In this document: positions 17,564-26,195 of the stretch, in pieces | Layout of the letters: every line of letters begins with the position of its first letter | Numbering within the stretch: the first letter of the stretch is position 1 | Source of the DNA: Abditibacteriaceae bacterium | Lineage (GTDB): Bacteria; Armatimonadota; Abditibacteriia; Abditibacteriales; Abditibacteriaceae | Reading direction: 5' to 3' | NCBI GenBank assembly: GCA_019239895.1 | Contig: JAFAZH010000052.1 | Coordinates: 124,001 to 188,000, forward strand | DNA: 64,000 nucleotides | The notes under the pieces: generated by a model | The model's input: the letters and a program-made list of their open reading frames with translations, nothing else | Told to the model about the DNA's origin: nothing | Databases searched by the model: none | Translations under genes and position numbers: made by a program

Positions 17564-18283
17564 ATGAAATATAGACGCATTCTCTTAAAGATTTCCGGCG
17601 AAGCATTAGCCGGGCCAGCAGGTTTCGGATTAGACGGTAGTGTGCTGAACCGCATTGCCGGGGAAATTAAAGAAGTCCATGAAGCTGGTATCCAGCTTGG
17701 CATCGTGTGTGGTGGCGGCAACTTCTTTCGCGGTATGAAAGCCGCTGTGGAACAGGGCATGGATCGCGCTATGGCCGACTATATGGGCATGTTAGCGACC
17801 GTGCAAAACGCCGTTGCCTTGCAGGATTACTTAGAACGCGCTGGCGTCATCACCCGCGTCCAGTCGGCCATTGAGATGAAAGAGGTGGCTGAACCCTTCA
17901 TCGCCCGTCGCGCCCAACGCCACCTTGAAAAGGGCCGTGTGGTTATCTTCGCGGCAGGCACCGGTAATCCATTCTTTACTACTGATACCGCCGCCGTCTT
18001 ACGCGCTGCCCAGATTGACGCCGAGGCCATTTTCAAAGCGACCGATGTGGATGGCGTCTTCGACCGTGATCCCCAAAAGTTCACCGATGCGGTGCGGTAT
18101 GAATCATTAAGCTACCTGCAAGTCTTGGATCGCGGCCTCAAGGTTTTAGACTCCACCGCTGTGTCGCTCTCGATGGATAACAACATTCCTATCGTTGTTT
18201 TTAACATGGAAGTGCCTGGTAACATTCGCCGTGTAGCCTTAGGCGAAAATGTAGGCACCACGGTTAGTAATCAAGCTGCTTGA
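17564..18283 (+). CDS. pyrH: Uridylate kinase
   Basis: UMP kinase phosphorylates UMP to UDP in pyrimidine nucleotide synthesis; the cytoplasmic enzyme is a hexamer of the amino acid kinase fold. The 239-residue product has the glycine-rich start ILLKISGEALAG, the GGGNFFRG substrate loop and ATDVDGVFDRDPQKF near the nucleotide site. Length is typical. In many bacteria pyrH sits between tsf and frr; here it stands alone, with its own promoter and an inverted repeat right after the stop. Confidence 0.95.
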   Translation: MKYRRILLKISGEALAGPAGFGLDGSVLNRIAGEIKEVHEAGIQLGIVCGGGNFFRGMKAAVEQGMDRAMADYMGMLATVQNAVALQDYLERAGVITRVQSAIEMKEVAEPFIARRAQRHLEKGRVVIFAAGTGNPFFTTDTAAVLRAAQIDAEAIFKATDVDGVFDRDPQKFTDAVRYESLSYLQVLDRGLKVLDSTAVSLSMDNNIPIVVFNMEVPGNIRRVALGENVGTTVSNQAA

Positions 18284-18284
18284 T

Positions 18285-18399
18285 TTTATTTAGCAGGAGA
18301 GCAGGAAAAGAGGAGACCAGGAGATTATGAGGATTTCTTTCTCTTGGGCTATTTCTCTTCTTCCTGCTTTCCCTTATCCCTGCTTTCCTGCTAAATAAA
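18285..18399 (+). repeat. Octamer-unit inverted repeat downstream of pyrH
   Basis: The left arm starts two bases after the pyrH stop and the right arm ends at 18399. The first 14 bases of each arm (TTTATTTAGCAGGA) pair perfectly, and about 32 of 40 pair overall. The arms follow an 8-base period: TTAGCAGG, AGAGCAGG, AAAAGAGG, AGACCAGG on the left; TTAGCAGG, AAAGCAGG, GATAAGGG, AAAGCAGG on the right (reverse complemented). It is the same architecture as the atp repeats but with another unit and period. Confidence 0.8.
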
Positions 18400-18420
18400 C
18401 CTAAGTCATAGAAGCGAACA

Positions 18421-18461
18421 AAAGCCTCCTGACTCTTTATGAGCCAGAAGGCTTTTTCTTT
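18421..18461. terminator. Bidirectional terminator between pyrH and the 18480 gene
   Basis: A 15-base stem (18421-18435 with 18441-18455; 13 of 15 pair) with loop TTTAT, flanked by A-rich sequence on the left and a T tract on the right. It can serve both pyrH and the converging minus-strand gene. Confidence 0.75.
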
Positions 18462-18479
18462 GCTAATCAAGCTAAACGC

Positions 18480-19820
18480 TTATGGCAATTGCATTTCCAG
18501 CCACTTCACATTCCAGTTGCCGATATAAACGTTCTGGTGGCTACCGCTGGAGTTGTTATCAATCTGGTAGGCAGGAACTATATTGGCGGCAGTGCCATCG
18601 GTCGTGGCGGCGTAATCTTCGTTGATGGTGAAGGTCGTGCCATCTGAAACGAAGGTGGTGTAGTAAACCCGGCCATTTTTGAAAGTGCCATTTAAGGTGA
18701 GGGGGTGCCAGGTATTGGCGGCAAGATTTTGCACGAAGTTATAAGGAGTCCCACTCAGTTTGTTATCGCGCCACTTGCCATTATCTGCTCCCCACACACG
18801 CCAGCGATAGCCGTTGCCATCCTTGTTGGGTAGCCATTGCAACGCCGCCTGCTCACGCAACGAACCCGTGTATTTGTTAAGCGGAAACTCATAAGCCTGG
18901 GCAATGGGCGAGGTGCTGGGAGTGGGAAAGAATTTCCAGTAGAGCGTGTACACAAAGTCGGTATTGGCTACGAGTGGCAGCCTCTGGAAATAGTACGCGT
19001 TTGTGTAGGCATCGGACGAGGTGATCTGAAAATCGAACACATTGCTGTCGCCCGCGGGGATGGAAGTATCGGTAACATGCGTTTTGCTGGGGCTGATGGC
19101 GTTACCCGGCGGTTCGGTATACAGCGACCAGGCCGTTAATGGATCATCATCTAAGTTATTGTGCGCTCCGCCTTCCAGATAGTTAAAGTTATCCACCACC
19201 GTGCTGGTCGCAACGCCTGCCCCACTGGCATAAACCTTGTGCTGAAGTTGGAAGATCACATTTAAGGCGACAGTGAAAGGATTGGAGAGGGTAGTCACTG
19301 GCGTCCAGTTTTGCGCATCGGGTGAGGTTTCATAGTAAATCGTGCCACTCGCCTCTCGATAGGCCAGGTAACGATCAGTCGCCGGATTATAAGCAGCCGA
19401 GCCGACCCAATGGTAGGTGCCATTGAGGTAATAGCCACAGACAATGTTCGTGCCGCCAGTCTGGTCGTCTAACTTCATCTCCAGCGAATTCGTCCCTGCG
19501 GAAATCAAGGCATTAAAGAAGAAGACGCTCTTGCCTCCGACGCCACTATGCGAGACCACCTGGATGGACTGGCGGGAGCCAGTCAAAGCATAGCTGCTCA
19601 GACTCGTAGCAGTCGGTTGCGCAATGGTGTTGGCTGGAAGGCTTAACGTCAAATGACCTGAGCTTATAGTCGCGCTACCACTGCCTGAGACTAAACTCCA
19701 GTTCGTGGAGCTATCGAACTTGTCATAAAGTCGTGCAGCGGCGGAGGTCGGACTAAGGACTGTCGCTACAGTCACTCCGATAATCATGCTGGCAGTTGCC
19801 AGGGTTCGCCAAGACCTCAT
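18480..19820 (-). CDS. Secreted protein with two beta-sandwich-like domains
   Basis: The 446-residue product has a signal peptide (residues 1-28, ending SAAA). The first domain (about 30-220) begins LYDKFDSSTNWSLVSGSGS and resembles LamG or DUF1349-like beta-sandwich domains that bind carbohydrate. The second (about 225-445) contains a FDFQITSSDAY-like strand pattern and repeated aromatic residues, again lectin-like. No catalytic motif is visible, so binding rather than hydrolysis is the more likely role. It is monocistronic and shares a bidirectional terminator with pyrH. Confidence 0.65.
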   Translation of the reverse strand: MRSWRTLATASMIIGVTVATVLSPTSAAARLYDKFDSSTNWSLVSGSGSATISSGHLTLSLPANTIAQPTATSLSSYALTGSRQSIQVVSHSGVGGKSVFFFNALISAGTNSLEMKLDDQTGGTNIVCGYYLNGTYHWVGSAAYNPATDRYLAYREASGTIYYETSPDAQNWTPVTTLSNPFTVALNVIFQLQHKVYASGAGVATSTVVDNFNYLEGGAHNNLDDDPLTAWSLYTEPPGNAISPSKTHVTDTSIPAGDSNVFDFQITSSDAYTNAYYFQRLPLVANTDFVYTLYWKFFPTPSTSPIAQAYEFPLNKYTGSLREQAALQWLPNKDGNGYRWRVWGADNGKWRDNKLSGTPYNFVQNLAANTWHPLTLNGTFKNGRVYYTTFVSDGTTFTINEDYAATTDGTAANIVPAYQIDNNSSGSHQNVYIGNWNVKWLEMQLP

Positions 19821-20026
19821 TGATTCCTCCTATTGGGAAACCTCTAAACACATCTGGATTTTAACCGCTTGAATCCCTCGCCAATGCACCCAGAGGAACT
19901 CAAGAGTTGCAGTTGTATGAACTATTTCCGATAAGATGCGACAAGAATAGCCTAGCGTCGGCCCGGCAGTAATATCTAAATAGGCGCACCTCCTGTAGAA
20001 TGCGTTAAAGAGAGTAAGAGATTGTA

Positions 20027-20049
20027 GTGTTGTGACACGATCACAACAC
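20027..20049. other. 9-bp perfect palindrome after the phosphoesterase gene
   Basis: GTGTTGTGA and its complement TCACAACAC flank a 5-base loop. On the minus strand this lies just past the metallophosphoesterase stop, but no T tract follows. It may be a weak terminator or an operator for a neighbouring gene. Confidence 0.45.
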
Positions 20050-20053
20050 GCGG

Positions 20054-20938
20054 CTAATCATCAGTGTATTCATGTTCTGCTGTGACCTGGCCCTGCGGCG
20101 TGATAGTGACCAAAGTCCAGCCTTCTTTCTGCTTACCTTTGGGGATGCCCCAGGAAACGGGAGGCGTGGTGATACAGACCGTCTCACCCAATTGGTTTTG
20201 CAAGGGCCGATGCAGATGGCCCGTTAATACCGCAGTAACCTTACCGCGTTTGATTAGGTCTAAGAGCCTCTGTCGTGGCGCGGGTTCGATGTTCCAATAT
20301 CCCCCACCCGCTTCATCGGCGGTCTTAAGAAATGGCGGATAGTGCATCAAGAGTACAGTCGGCAGAGTCGCAGGCTGTCCCAATTCTTTTTCCAGAAAAT
20401 CCCACTGTTGCGCTTCCTGGGGCAAGCCGCTCCCTAAAAGGGAAGAATTAACAGCAATAACCCGGAGATGTGGTTGCTTGGACACATAAAATGAAGGGCC
20501 AAAGACGGCCTCATACTGTGCCAGCCGCTTCGCGGTGATGCCGCCTTCTTTACCGGGGATTATCTTGTCGCCGACATCATGATTGCCTGGCACCACCAGG
20601 CTTGGCACTTGGAAGCCTTGAATCTGAGTTTTGAAATCCGAAAATTGCTCCGCTAAACCGCCATCGGTTAGGTCTCCTGCAATCAACACGAGGTCGGGAT
20701 GCGCCGCATTCACAGATGCTATCACTTTGTCTAACCGCCCCTTAAAGAGGGGTTTGTCTTCTTTGGTGCTGCGCGTGGTATGCGTATCAGAGAGTAACGC
20801 GATGTGGATGGTCGTGGAATTAATGGTTGGGGTGTTAGGCGCTACTGTCGTACCATCAGCGCGGGCGGCGATGGCTCCGGCCAGCAAAGGTAGGAGCAAC
20901 GCTACCGCTCCTATCCATTTTGAGCTATTTGGCTTCAT
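20054..20938 (-). CDS. Exported calcineurin-like metallophosphoesterase
   Basis: The 294-residue enzyme has a signal peptide or membrane anchor (about residues 8-27) and all five blocks of the metallophosphoesterase fold: Asp51/His53 in LLSDTHT, Asp89 in IAGDLTDGG, Asn119-His120 in VPGNHDVGD, His in LLMHYPP, and VLTGHLHRP. These coordinate two metal ions and hydrolyse phosphomono- or diesters. The start at 20938 is chosen because its ATG overlaps the stop of the upstream pseudopilin gene (ATGA), pointing to translational coupling; another ATG lies 18 bases upstream. The substrate is unknown. Confidence 0.88.
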   Translation of the reverse strand: MKPNSSKWIGAVALLLPLLAGAIAARADGTTVAPNTPTINSTTIHIALLSDTHTTRSTKEDKPLFKGRLDKVIASVNAAHPDLVLIAGDLTDGGLAEQFSDFKTQIQGFQVPSLVVPGNHDVGDKIIPGKEGGITAKRLAQYEAVFGPSFYVSKQPHLRVIAVNSSLLGSGLPQEAQQWDFLEKELGQPATLPTVLLMHYPPFLKTADEAGGGYWNIEPAPRQRLLDLIKRGKVTAVLTGHLHRPLQNQLGETVCITTPPVSWGIPKGKQKEGWTLVTITPQGQVTAEHEYTDD

Positions 20939-21657
20939 ATTTGGTTGTGCCCCCACAGATCGTTATCGTTGCTGATAATTTTGTCGCGTGTAGACCACTT
21001 TACATGCCCGTCCAAGAAGAGCAGATTGGCACCACCTAAATGTCGGTAATCAATAAGACCCGTGTTTTTGGAGTACGCATAGCAACCTGCCGACAAGCCA
21101 TGTGCGGCTAAAGGATCACTGATGCGAAGATAACCAGCCTGAAATGAGCTACAGCCCGCATTGCGGGCCGGGGAGCCTGTTGTGGCATCTTCCGAATCGG
21201 CGACGAAAAGCAACTCACTGGTGCGGGTAAAAGCGGGCAGTGGCAGCGGCTTGGTGGCGGCACTGGCACTATTTAAGACATGGAAATTCGCACCGTAAGT
21301 TGAACTGTTGGCGGAAGGGACGCCCATATCTTGGGCAAAGGATGGACAATACCAGAGGCCCCGCAGCTTAACATAGGGATCAAGCAGATTAGGCCAGTAA
21401 TATCCTACGCCATTAATTGTATAAGAATACTGGGGCAGATGGTCATCGTAGTCTTGCGTATACTGCACAAAAGCCAGTCCAAGCTGTTTCAGGTTACTGC
21501 CGCACGAAGCCTTGCGCGCGTTCTCCCTTGCCCGGCTGAACACGGGAAATAAAATGGCTGCCAAAATTGCGATTATGGCAATGACCACAAGAAGTTCGAT
21601 CAAGGTAAAACCTTGAGTTCTTCTAGGTGACCTACTGCTTGCACGGTGTCTAAACAT
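20935..21657 (-). CDS. Type II secretion-like pseudopilin with DUF1559 C-terminal region
   Basis: The 240-residue protein has a short basic leader (MFRHRASSRSPRRTQG) cut before Phe in GFTLIELLVVIAIIAILAA, the class III pilin signal and hydrophobic helix. The rest follows the DUF1559 pattern common in Planctomycetota and Armatimonadota: FSRARENARKASCGSNLKQ and, near the end, GGANLLFLDGHVKWS. Such proteins are assembled into or attached to a pseudopilus or surface. The start at 21657 has AAAGGAG eight bases upstream. It is coupled to the phosphoesterase gene. A motif shared with the regulator gene lies about 130 bases upstream (21788-21824). Confidence 0.9.
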   Translation of the reverse strand: MFRHRASSRSPRRTQGFTLIELLVVIAIIAILAAILFPVFSRARENARKASCGSNLKQLGLAFVQYTQDYDDHLPQYSYTINGVGYYWPNLLDPYVKLRGLWYCPSFAQDMGVPSANSSTYGANFHVLNSASAATKPLPLPAFTRTSELLFVADSEDATTGSPARNAGCSSFQAGYLRISDPLAAHGLSAGCYAYSKNTGLIDYRHLGGANLLFLDGHVKWSTRDKIISNDNDLWGHNQI

Positions 21658-21787
21658 ATTTTCTCCTTTAAAGTGCTTTCCGTTCAATCTGTGGGAGACT
21701 TGGGTCACTACTGTCAGGCACGAGGACTTGCTGCATAAGTTGGCCAGTTCCTGCCAATAAGACCTATATTTTCACTACTCGGATAGT

Positions 21788-21824
21788 ATAAGTATACCCA
21801 CATTAAAAAAAGATTAAACATAAT
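21788..21824 (-). promoter_or_regulatory. Promoter/operator motif, copy A (upstream of pseudopilin gene)
   Basis: Plus-strand ATAAGTATACC (21788-21798), 15 bases, then TTAAACATAAT (21814-21824). The same two blocks with the same spacing occur at 23066-23102 ahead of the GntR-type gene. Read on the minus strand the blocks include TTTAAT and TATACT about 16 bases apart, a plausible -35/-10 pair, but the conserved bases extend further than a promoter needs. The rest of the 318-base gap is AT-rich with nothing else I can name. Confidence 0.6.
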
Positions 21825-21975
21825 CCAGAAAAATTAACGTAAATTTAATTATTAAGCCTTGTAGTTAATAAACCTATCCCCCATTTCTGGGTTGGTAGAA
21901 AATAAAAATGCCAAATAATGGTACAGAGGAACACTTATTTTGAAAAGGAGTAAAGCTAACTGATACGAGGAAAAA

Positions 21976-23061
21976 TTAAGGATAGGAGCCTATTTCATCT
22001 TCAAAGAGAGGGGTTATCTCGGTGACAGCCGGGACGCTTTCGCCACGCCGTTGACGATCTATACATTCGCGGCACAGTTTGATAATGGCGCTAACATCGT
22101 AACCCAATCGCTTCGCGGGAACAATGCTGGGAGTTAACCACGGAAAGTTAGCATGAGCGACTACGTCCATCTCCTGGGGCACGCGCACCCCCGCTGCGAC
22201 CAACCCTCCTGTGGCAGACTCAACCAGGTTATCATCGGTAATGACAAGCGCATCGGGGCGTTCGTTTTGGCCAGGATGCATCATCAGATGGACGCAGTTA
22301 CGAGCCAGGGCCGGGGCTTCCAATCCGATACCCTGGAGCCAGTAAATGTGCGATGTTAAGTGGCGAGCGGCAATCTCCTGCAATATAAAATCGTGGCGCA
22401 CCTGAGCTATGTGAGGAGGGGTTATGAAGGCTACGCGCTTGCGACCACGGGCCACGACATAATCGAGGGCCTTGCAGATGAGGGTATCCGTATGAATAGT
22501 CAGAGCTGGCCAGCCGGGTTGAGGTTTACTTTTAACGGTCATGCGCGGCAGGTTAGACTCGCGCAAAACGGGTATATCTGGCACTTCACTCTGAGTTGCC
22601 ACATAGATAACGCCAGCCAAGCGATGTTCGCGCACCTCACGCTCTAAATCATGATAATCCTCAGTATCGGTGTGTCCATCTATGCCATAGAAGGTGAAAA
22701 ATCGGCAAGGGTGCGATTTCTCTAACTTACTGGCTTCATTGGATAAGGCAGTCCAGAACCGTAGCCAGCTTTCGTCGCCAGTTGGTTTCTTCTGAAAGGC
22801 TAAAGCGTAGCGATACAAATGAGGCGGATTCGGTACGACAAAAGAGCCTTTGCGGCGCGTGGCATCCACAAATCCATCTTCAATCAGCAGATTCATCGCC
22901 CGTTGCAAAGTCACTTTACTAACGTTGAAGGTCTCTTCCAACTCGTCCCGTTGCGGCAACTGACTTCCGGGAGCGAACTTGCCGCTGGCAATCTGCCCCC
23001 GCAATTCATTAGCGATCCAACTGTATTTATCCGAACCTCGATTCGTTTCTGGCGTGCTCAT
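21976..23061 (-). CDS. GntR-type transcriptional regulator with LacI-like sugar-binding domain
   Basis: The 361-residue regulator has a winged helix of the GntR family at residues 10-80 (YSWIANELRGQIASGKFAPG, LEETFNVSKVTLQRAMNLLI) and a C-terminal domain (about 90-355) of the LacI/periplasmic binding type, as in AraR. It would bind an operator as a dimer and respond to a sugar. It probably controls nearby genes: the neighbours on the minus strand are a beta-galactosidase and an alpha/beta hydrolase upstream and a pseudopilin downstream. No Shine-Dalgarno precedes the start; if the motif at 23066-23102 contains the promoter, the message would be leaderless and possibly self-regulated. Confidence 0.85.
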   Translation of the reverse strand: MSTPETNRGSDKYSWIANELRGQIASGKFAPGSQLPQRDELEETFNVSKVTLQRAMNLLIEDGFVDATRRKGSFVVPNPPHLYRYALAFQKKPTGDESWLRFWTALSNEASKLEKSHPCRFFTFYGIDGHTDTEDYHDLEREVREHRLAGVIYVATQSEVPDIPVLRESNLPRMTVKSKPQPGWPALTIHTDTLICKALDYVVARGRKRVAFITPPHIAQVRHDFILQEIAARHLTSHIYWLQGIGLEAPALARNCVHLMMHPGQNERPDALVITDDNLVESATGGLVAAGVRVPQEMDVVAHANFPWLTPSIVPAKRLGYDVSAIIKLCRECIDRQRRGESVPAVTEITPLFEDEIGSYP

Positions 23062-23065
23062 ACTA

Positions 23066-23102
23066 ATAAGTATACCTTAAAATCGAAAAGGTTAAACATA
23101 AT
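23066..23102 (-). promoter_or_regulatory. Promoter/operator motif, copy B (at the GntR-type gene start)
   Basis: Plus-strand ATAAGTATACC (23066-23076), 15 bases, then TTAAACATAAT (23092-23102), identical in blocks and spacing to copy A. It begins only five bases upstream of the regulator's ATG, consistent with autoregulation and a leaderless transcript. Confidence 0.6.
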
Positions 23103-23140
23103 AGTAAGGTTTTAGCCTGGAGTTAGAAGTTCTGCGGCTG

Positions 23141-23180
23141 CCTGTTTATTGATAACCCGACCTGTTTATTGATAACCCGA
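23141..23180. repeat. Perfect 20-bp tandem duplication
   Basis: CCTGTTTATTGATAACCCGA occurs twice in direct succession between the regulator and hydrolase genes. It has no internal symmetry that I can see. It is probably a recent slippage duplication or a pair of binding sites. Confidence 0.8.
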
Positions 23181-23204
23181 CTTGATGTCGCTGCAAAACA
23201 CGCT

Positions 23205-23999
23205 TTATAGAGAACGGAGGAAGCTTAGCACTGCTTGGTTAAACGCCGTCGGGTGTTCTAAGTTAGAAAGATGCCCGGCTTCATGAATCGTGATGAGCCA
23301 TGCGCCTGTGATACCTTTTTGCAGGGTTTGCGCCATTGCCACGGGAGTGAGGGCATCCTCACTGCCAACGATGACCAGAGTTGGAACTTTGATTTCACTT
23401 AACCACACGCGCGCGTCGGGCCGATCTCGCAAGGCGCGAAGCGCATTGGCAATACCAGTGGGGGTTTGGGCTGCGCCCATTGTTACCACTTCTTCCATGA
23501 TTAATGGTTGCTTCTCGCGCGTTGCAGCCGTCAGGAGATTGGGGGCCATTTGCTCCGCCACAGCCAAGGCCCCTTTAGATTCGGCTAGCTGAATCATTTC
23601 ATCCCGTTTGGCCTTACCTTCTGCGGTATCCGGTTCGGCTCTGGTATCGGCCAGAATCAAGGCCCGCAAGCGCTGGGGATATTTGCGCGCCAAGGCTAAG
23701 GCCACGTAGCCACCCATTGACAAGCCAGCTAACGCTACAGGCTCCTGTATATTTAAGGCATCCAACAAAGCGACAATATCATCCGCCATTTGCTCAATAG
23801 AAGGGGTGCCTTCAAAAGCCGAGGTGCCACCAAAACCGCGTAAATCCGGCGCAAGCACGCGGTATTCCTTGCTGATGGCATCTATCTGAGGTTGCCACAT
23901 AGCGCGGCAGAGCGGAAAGGCGTGGAGCAAAACGACTGGACTCCCCTGCCCGACATCTTCATATTTTATGGTCAATGCAGCCGATATTTTCGCTTCCAT
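23205..23999 (-). CDS. Alpha/beta hydrolase (3-oxoadipate enol-lactonase-like)
   Basis: The 264-residue cytoplasmic hydrolase has the catalytic triad Ser94 (nucleophile elbow LAGLSMGGYVA), Asp215 (VGSEDALTP) and His243 (EAGHLSNLEHP), and the oxyanion-side motif LLHAFPL. It resembles PcaD-type lactonases and small esterases, but substrate specificity cannot be read. The start at 23999 is chosen for a strong AGGAGG seven bases upstream. It follows the GH42 gene by 35 bases in the same direction, so the two are probably cotranscribed. Confidence 0.85.
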   Translation of the reverse strand: MEAKISAALTIKYEDVGQGSPVVLLHAFPLCRAMWQPQIDAISKEYRVLAPDLRGFGGTSAFEGTPSIEQMADDIVALLDALNIQEPVALAGLSMGGYVALALARKYPQRLRALILADTRAEPDTAEGKAKRDEMIQLAESKGALAVAEQMAPNLLTAATREKQPLIMEEVVTMGAAQTPTGIANALRALRDRPDARVWLSEIKVPTLVIVGSEDALTPVAMAQTLQKGITGAWLITIHEAGHLSNLEHPTAFNQAVLSFLRSL

Positions 24000-24034
24000 A
24001 TAACCTCCTGCACCAAACATCGCTATCAGCAGTT

Positions 24035-26056
24035 TTAAGGTTCTTTGACAAGAATGCAAACACCATAGCCGGGAATGCTTATTGAGCCGTGATAAGTCTC
24101 GCCTGTCAGCAAATCTCTGTACTTCTCATCGGGTAAATTGACCGTCTTGGTTTCGGTACTGTGGTTTAAGATATACAACAGCGTCTCACCCTGCGGTGAG
24201 ACTCGTGGCATAACCTCGACTTCTGCCGGTATATCGGACAAGGCCGAATGAATATCTTGGCGTTCGCAAATAGCCTGTAAGAAAGCCTGCAACGCTTCTG
24301 GATTGAGTGCTGTGGCGATATAATAAGCCTCGCCCTGACCGAATGAATTCACCGTGACAGCAGGTTCACCAGCATAAAAATCTTCGCCATACGTTGCGAG
24401 GATCGTGGCACCTTCGGCATGGATGCGATCACACAACAGATGGCAAGAGTGCGTTCCCGTCAACGTTTCATAGGGTGCATCAAAGACAACCTGATTGGTT
24501 TGTTGCGGCGTTAGGGCATCTATCTCTTCGGCCCAGATACCCAGCAATTTGCGCAGTGGCCCCGGATAGCCACCCAGATAAACTAAATCAGTCTCATCCA
24601 CGATACCGCTAAAGAAGGTGGTCAGGAATGTGCCGCCCCGTTGGGTGAACTCTTCTAATTTTTCGGCAATGCCCGGCTTGACCATATAGAGAACGGGAGC
24701 AATAACCAAATCGTAATGCGATAAATCGGCCTCTGGCGAGACAATGTCAGTCGGAATGTGCAGGTTGTGTAACGCCGTAAAGAAAGCCTGGCACTGCGGC
24801 ACATATTTTAAATCAATGGTGGGGCCAGCCGAATATTCGAGTGCCCACCAATTTTCCCAGTCGAACAGGATTGCCACCCGCGCCGCCACCCGCCCACCTA
24901 TGGTTCGCGTCCCTAAGCTTTCCAACTCGCGCCCTAAAGCCGCGACTTCTTGAAACACACGGGGCTGGCTGGTGCCGACATGCTCTACTACCGCGCCATG
25001 AAACTTTTCTATCGCGCCCCGTGAACGCCGCCATTGAAAGTACATGACGGTATCAGCCCCATGTGCCATCGCCTGATACGACCATAGACGCATCACGCCA
25101 GGCCGTTTGAGGGCGTTATATGGCTGCCAATTCTGCTGCGAGGGCGTTTGCTCCATCAGCATAAAGGGCTGCCCTTCTTTTAAGCCGCGCATGAGGGAGT
25201 GGGCAAAGGCGATTTCGGCGGGCGCGGCACCTTTGCGGGGGTAAGAATCCCAGGATACAATGTCCATCTCCCGCGCCCAGCGGTGATAATCCAAGGGCTT
25301 GAAAGCGCCCATAAGATTCGTGGTGATAGGTATATCCGGTGTCACTTCGCGCAGCACTGTCGCTTCCGCTTTGAAGCAATCAAGGATGCTCTGTGACTGA
25401 AAGCGGTCATAATCAACCAGCATCCCTTGGAGGATGGTTTGGCCATTAGTTGTCGGTGTCTCAATCTGCGACCAATCGGTATAAGTGTGGCCCCAGAAGG
25501 CGGTGTACCAACGGCGATTCACTTCTTCGAGCGTGCCGTAGCGAGCTTGCAACCACTGCTGAAAAGCTTCCGCGCACAGGTCACAATAACAGTAGTTGCC
25601 ATATTCATTGGAAATGTGCCAGACCGTCAGGGCTGGATGCTGGGCATAACGCTCCGCCAGACGCCGCGCTAAGGCCGTGGATAAACGCCGGAAGTTCGGC
25701 GAATGCGGACAGAAGGTATGGCGTCCGCCATGCTTGCGTCGCTGCCCGTTGCGTTCTACGCGCAACACGTCTGGATATTTCTGCTCCACCCACGCCGGAA
25801 CTGAGGCCGTTGCGGTCGCCAGGCAAGCGGAGATGCCCCCGGTGTGTAAATTGTCAAGCAGGTGATTCAGCCATTCAAAGCGATAGGTGTCTTCGTCCGG
25901 TTGCAGATGCACCCAGCCAAAGACCGGCACAGTTGCCACATTGACGTGGGCTTCCTGCATCAAGGATACATCTTCATCCCAGACCGCTTCGGGCCATTGT
26001 TCGGGATTATAATCGCCGCCATGTAAGATGCGCGAGAAAAATGGTTCTGATTTCAT
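24035..26056 (-). CDS. Beta-galactosidase, glycoside hydrolase family 42
   Basis: The 673-residue enzyme has the GH42 layout: TIM barrel (about 8-385), a Rossmann-like trimerisation domain (about 390-600) and a small beta domain. The acid/base is Glu151 in WHISNEYGN and the nucleophile Glu302 in FMLMEQTPS. Cys116, Cys156, Cys158 and Cys161 match the zinc-binding cluster of thermophilic GH42 enzymes such as the Thermus A4 enzyme. No signal peptide is seen, so it acts on imported galactosides. No clear Shine-Dalgarno precedes the ATG. Probably in one transcript with the alpha/beta hydrolase and related to the nearby sugar-responsive regulator. Confidence 0.93.
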   Translation of the reverse strand: MKSEPFFSRILHGGDYNPEQWPEAVWDEDVSLMQEAHVNVATVPVFGWVHLQPDEDTYRFEWLNHLLDNLHTGGISACLATATASVPAWVEQKYPDVLRVERNGQRRKHGGRHTFCPHSPNFRRLSTALARRLAERYAQHPALTVWHISNEYGNYCYCDLCAEAFQQWLQARYGTLEEVNRRWYTAFWGHTYTDWSQIETPTTNGQTILQGMLVDYDRFQSQSILDCFKAEATVLREVTPDIPITTNLMGAFKPLDYHRWAREMDIVSWDSYPRKGAAPAEIAFAHSLMRGLKEGQPFMLMEQTPSQQNWQPYNALKRPGVMRLWSYQAMAHGADTVMYFQWRRSRGAIEKFHGAVVEHVGTSQPRVFQEVAALGRELESLGTRTIGGRVAARVAILFDWENWWALEYSAGPTIDLKYVPQCQAFFTALHNLHIPTDIVSPEADLSHYDLVIAPVLYMVKPGIAEKLEEFTQRGGTFLTTFFSGIVDETDLVYLGGYPGPLRKLLGIWAEEIDALTPQQTNQVVFDAPYETLTGTHSCHLLCDRIHAEGATILATYGEDFYAGEPAVTVNSFGQGEAYYIATALNPEALQAFLQAICERQDIHSALSDIPAEVEVMPRVSPQGETLLYILNHSTETKTVNLPDEKYRDLLTGETYHGSISIPGYGVCILVKEP

Positions 26057-26104
26057 GATGGGTTTATCTTGATGGGACGCTAACTCTGTTCGCTAATTTC
26101 ATGC

Positions 26105-26134
26105 GCTATTTAAACGCTATAAAGAAAATAGCGT
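26105..26134. other. 8-bp hairpin between the FAD oxidoreductase and GH42 genes
   Basis: CGCTATTT (26105-26112) pairs with AAATAGCG (26127-26134). It could be a terminator for the upstream minus-strand gene or an operator for GH42; there is no T tract. Confidence 0.4.
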
Positions 26135-26195
26135 AAGTTTGCGCTGCGCAGCATGGCGTAACGAAGTTTCGCGTTCCATTATAAGACTCTAATAG

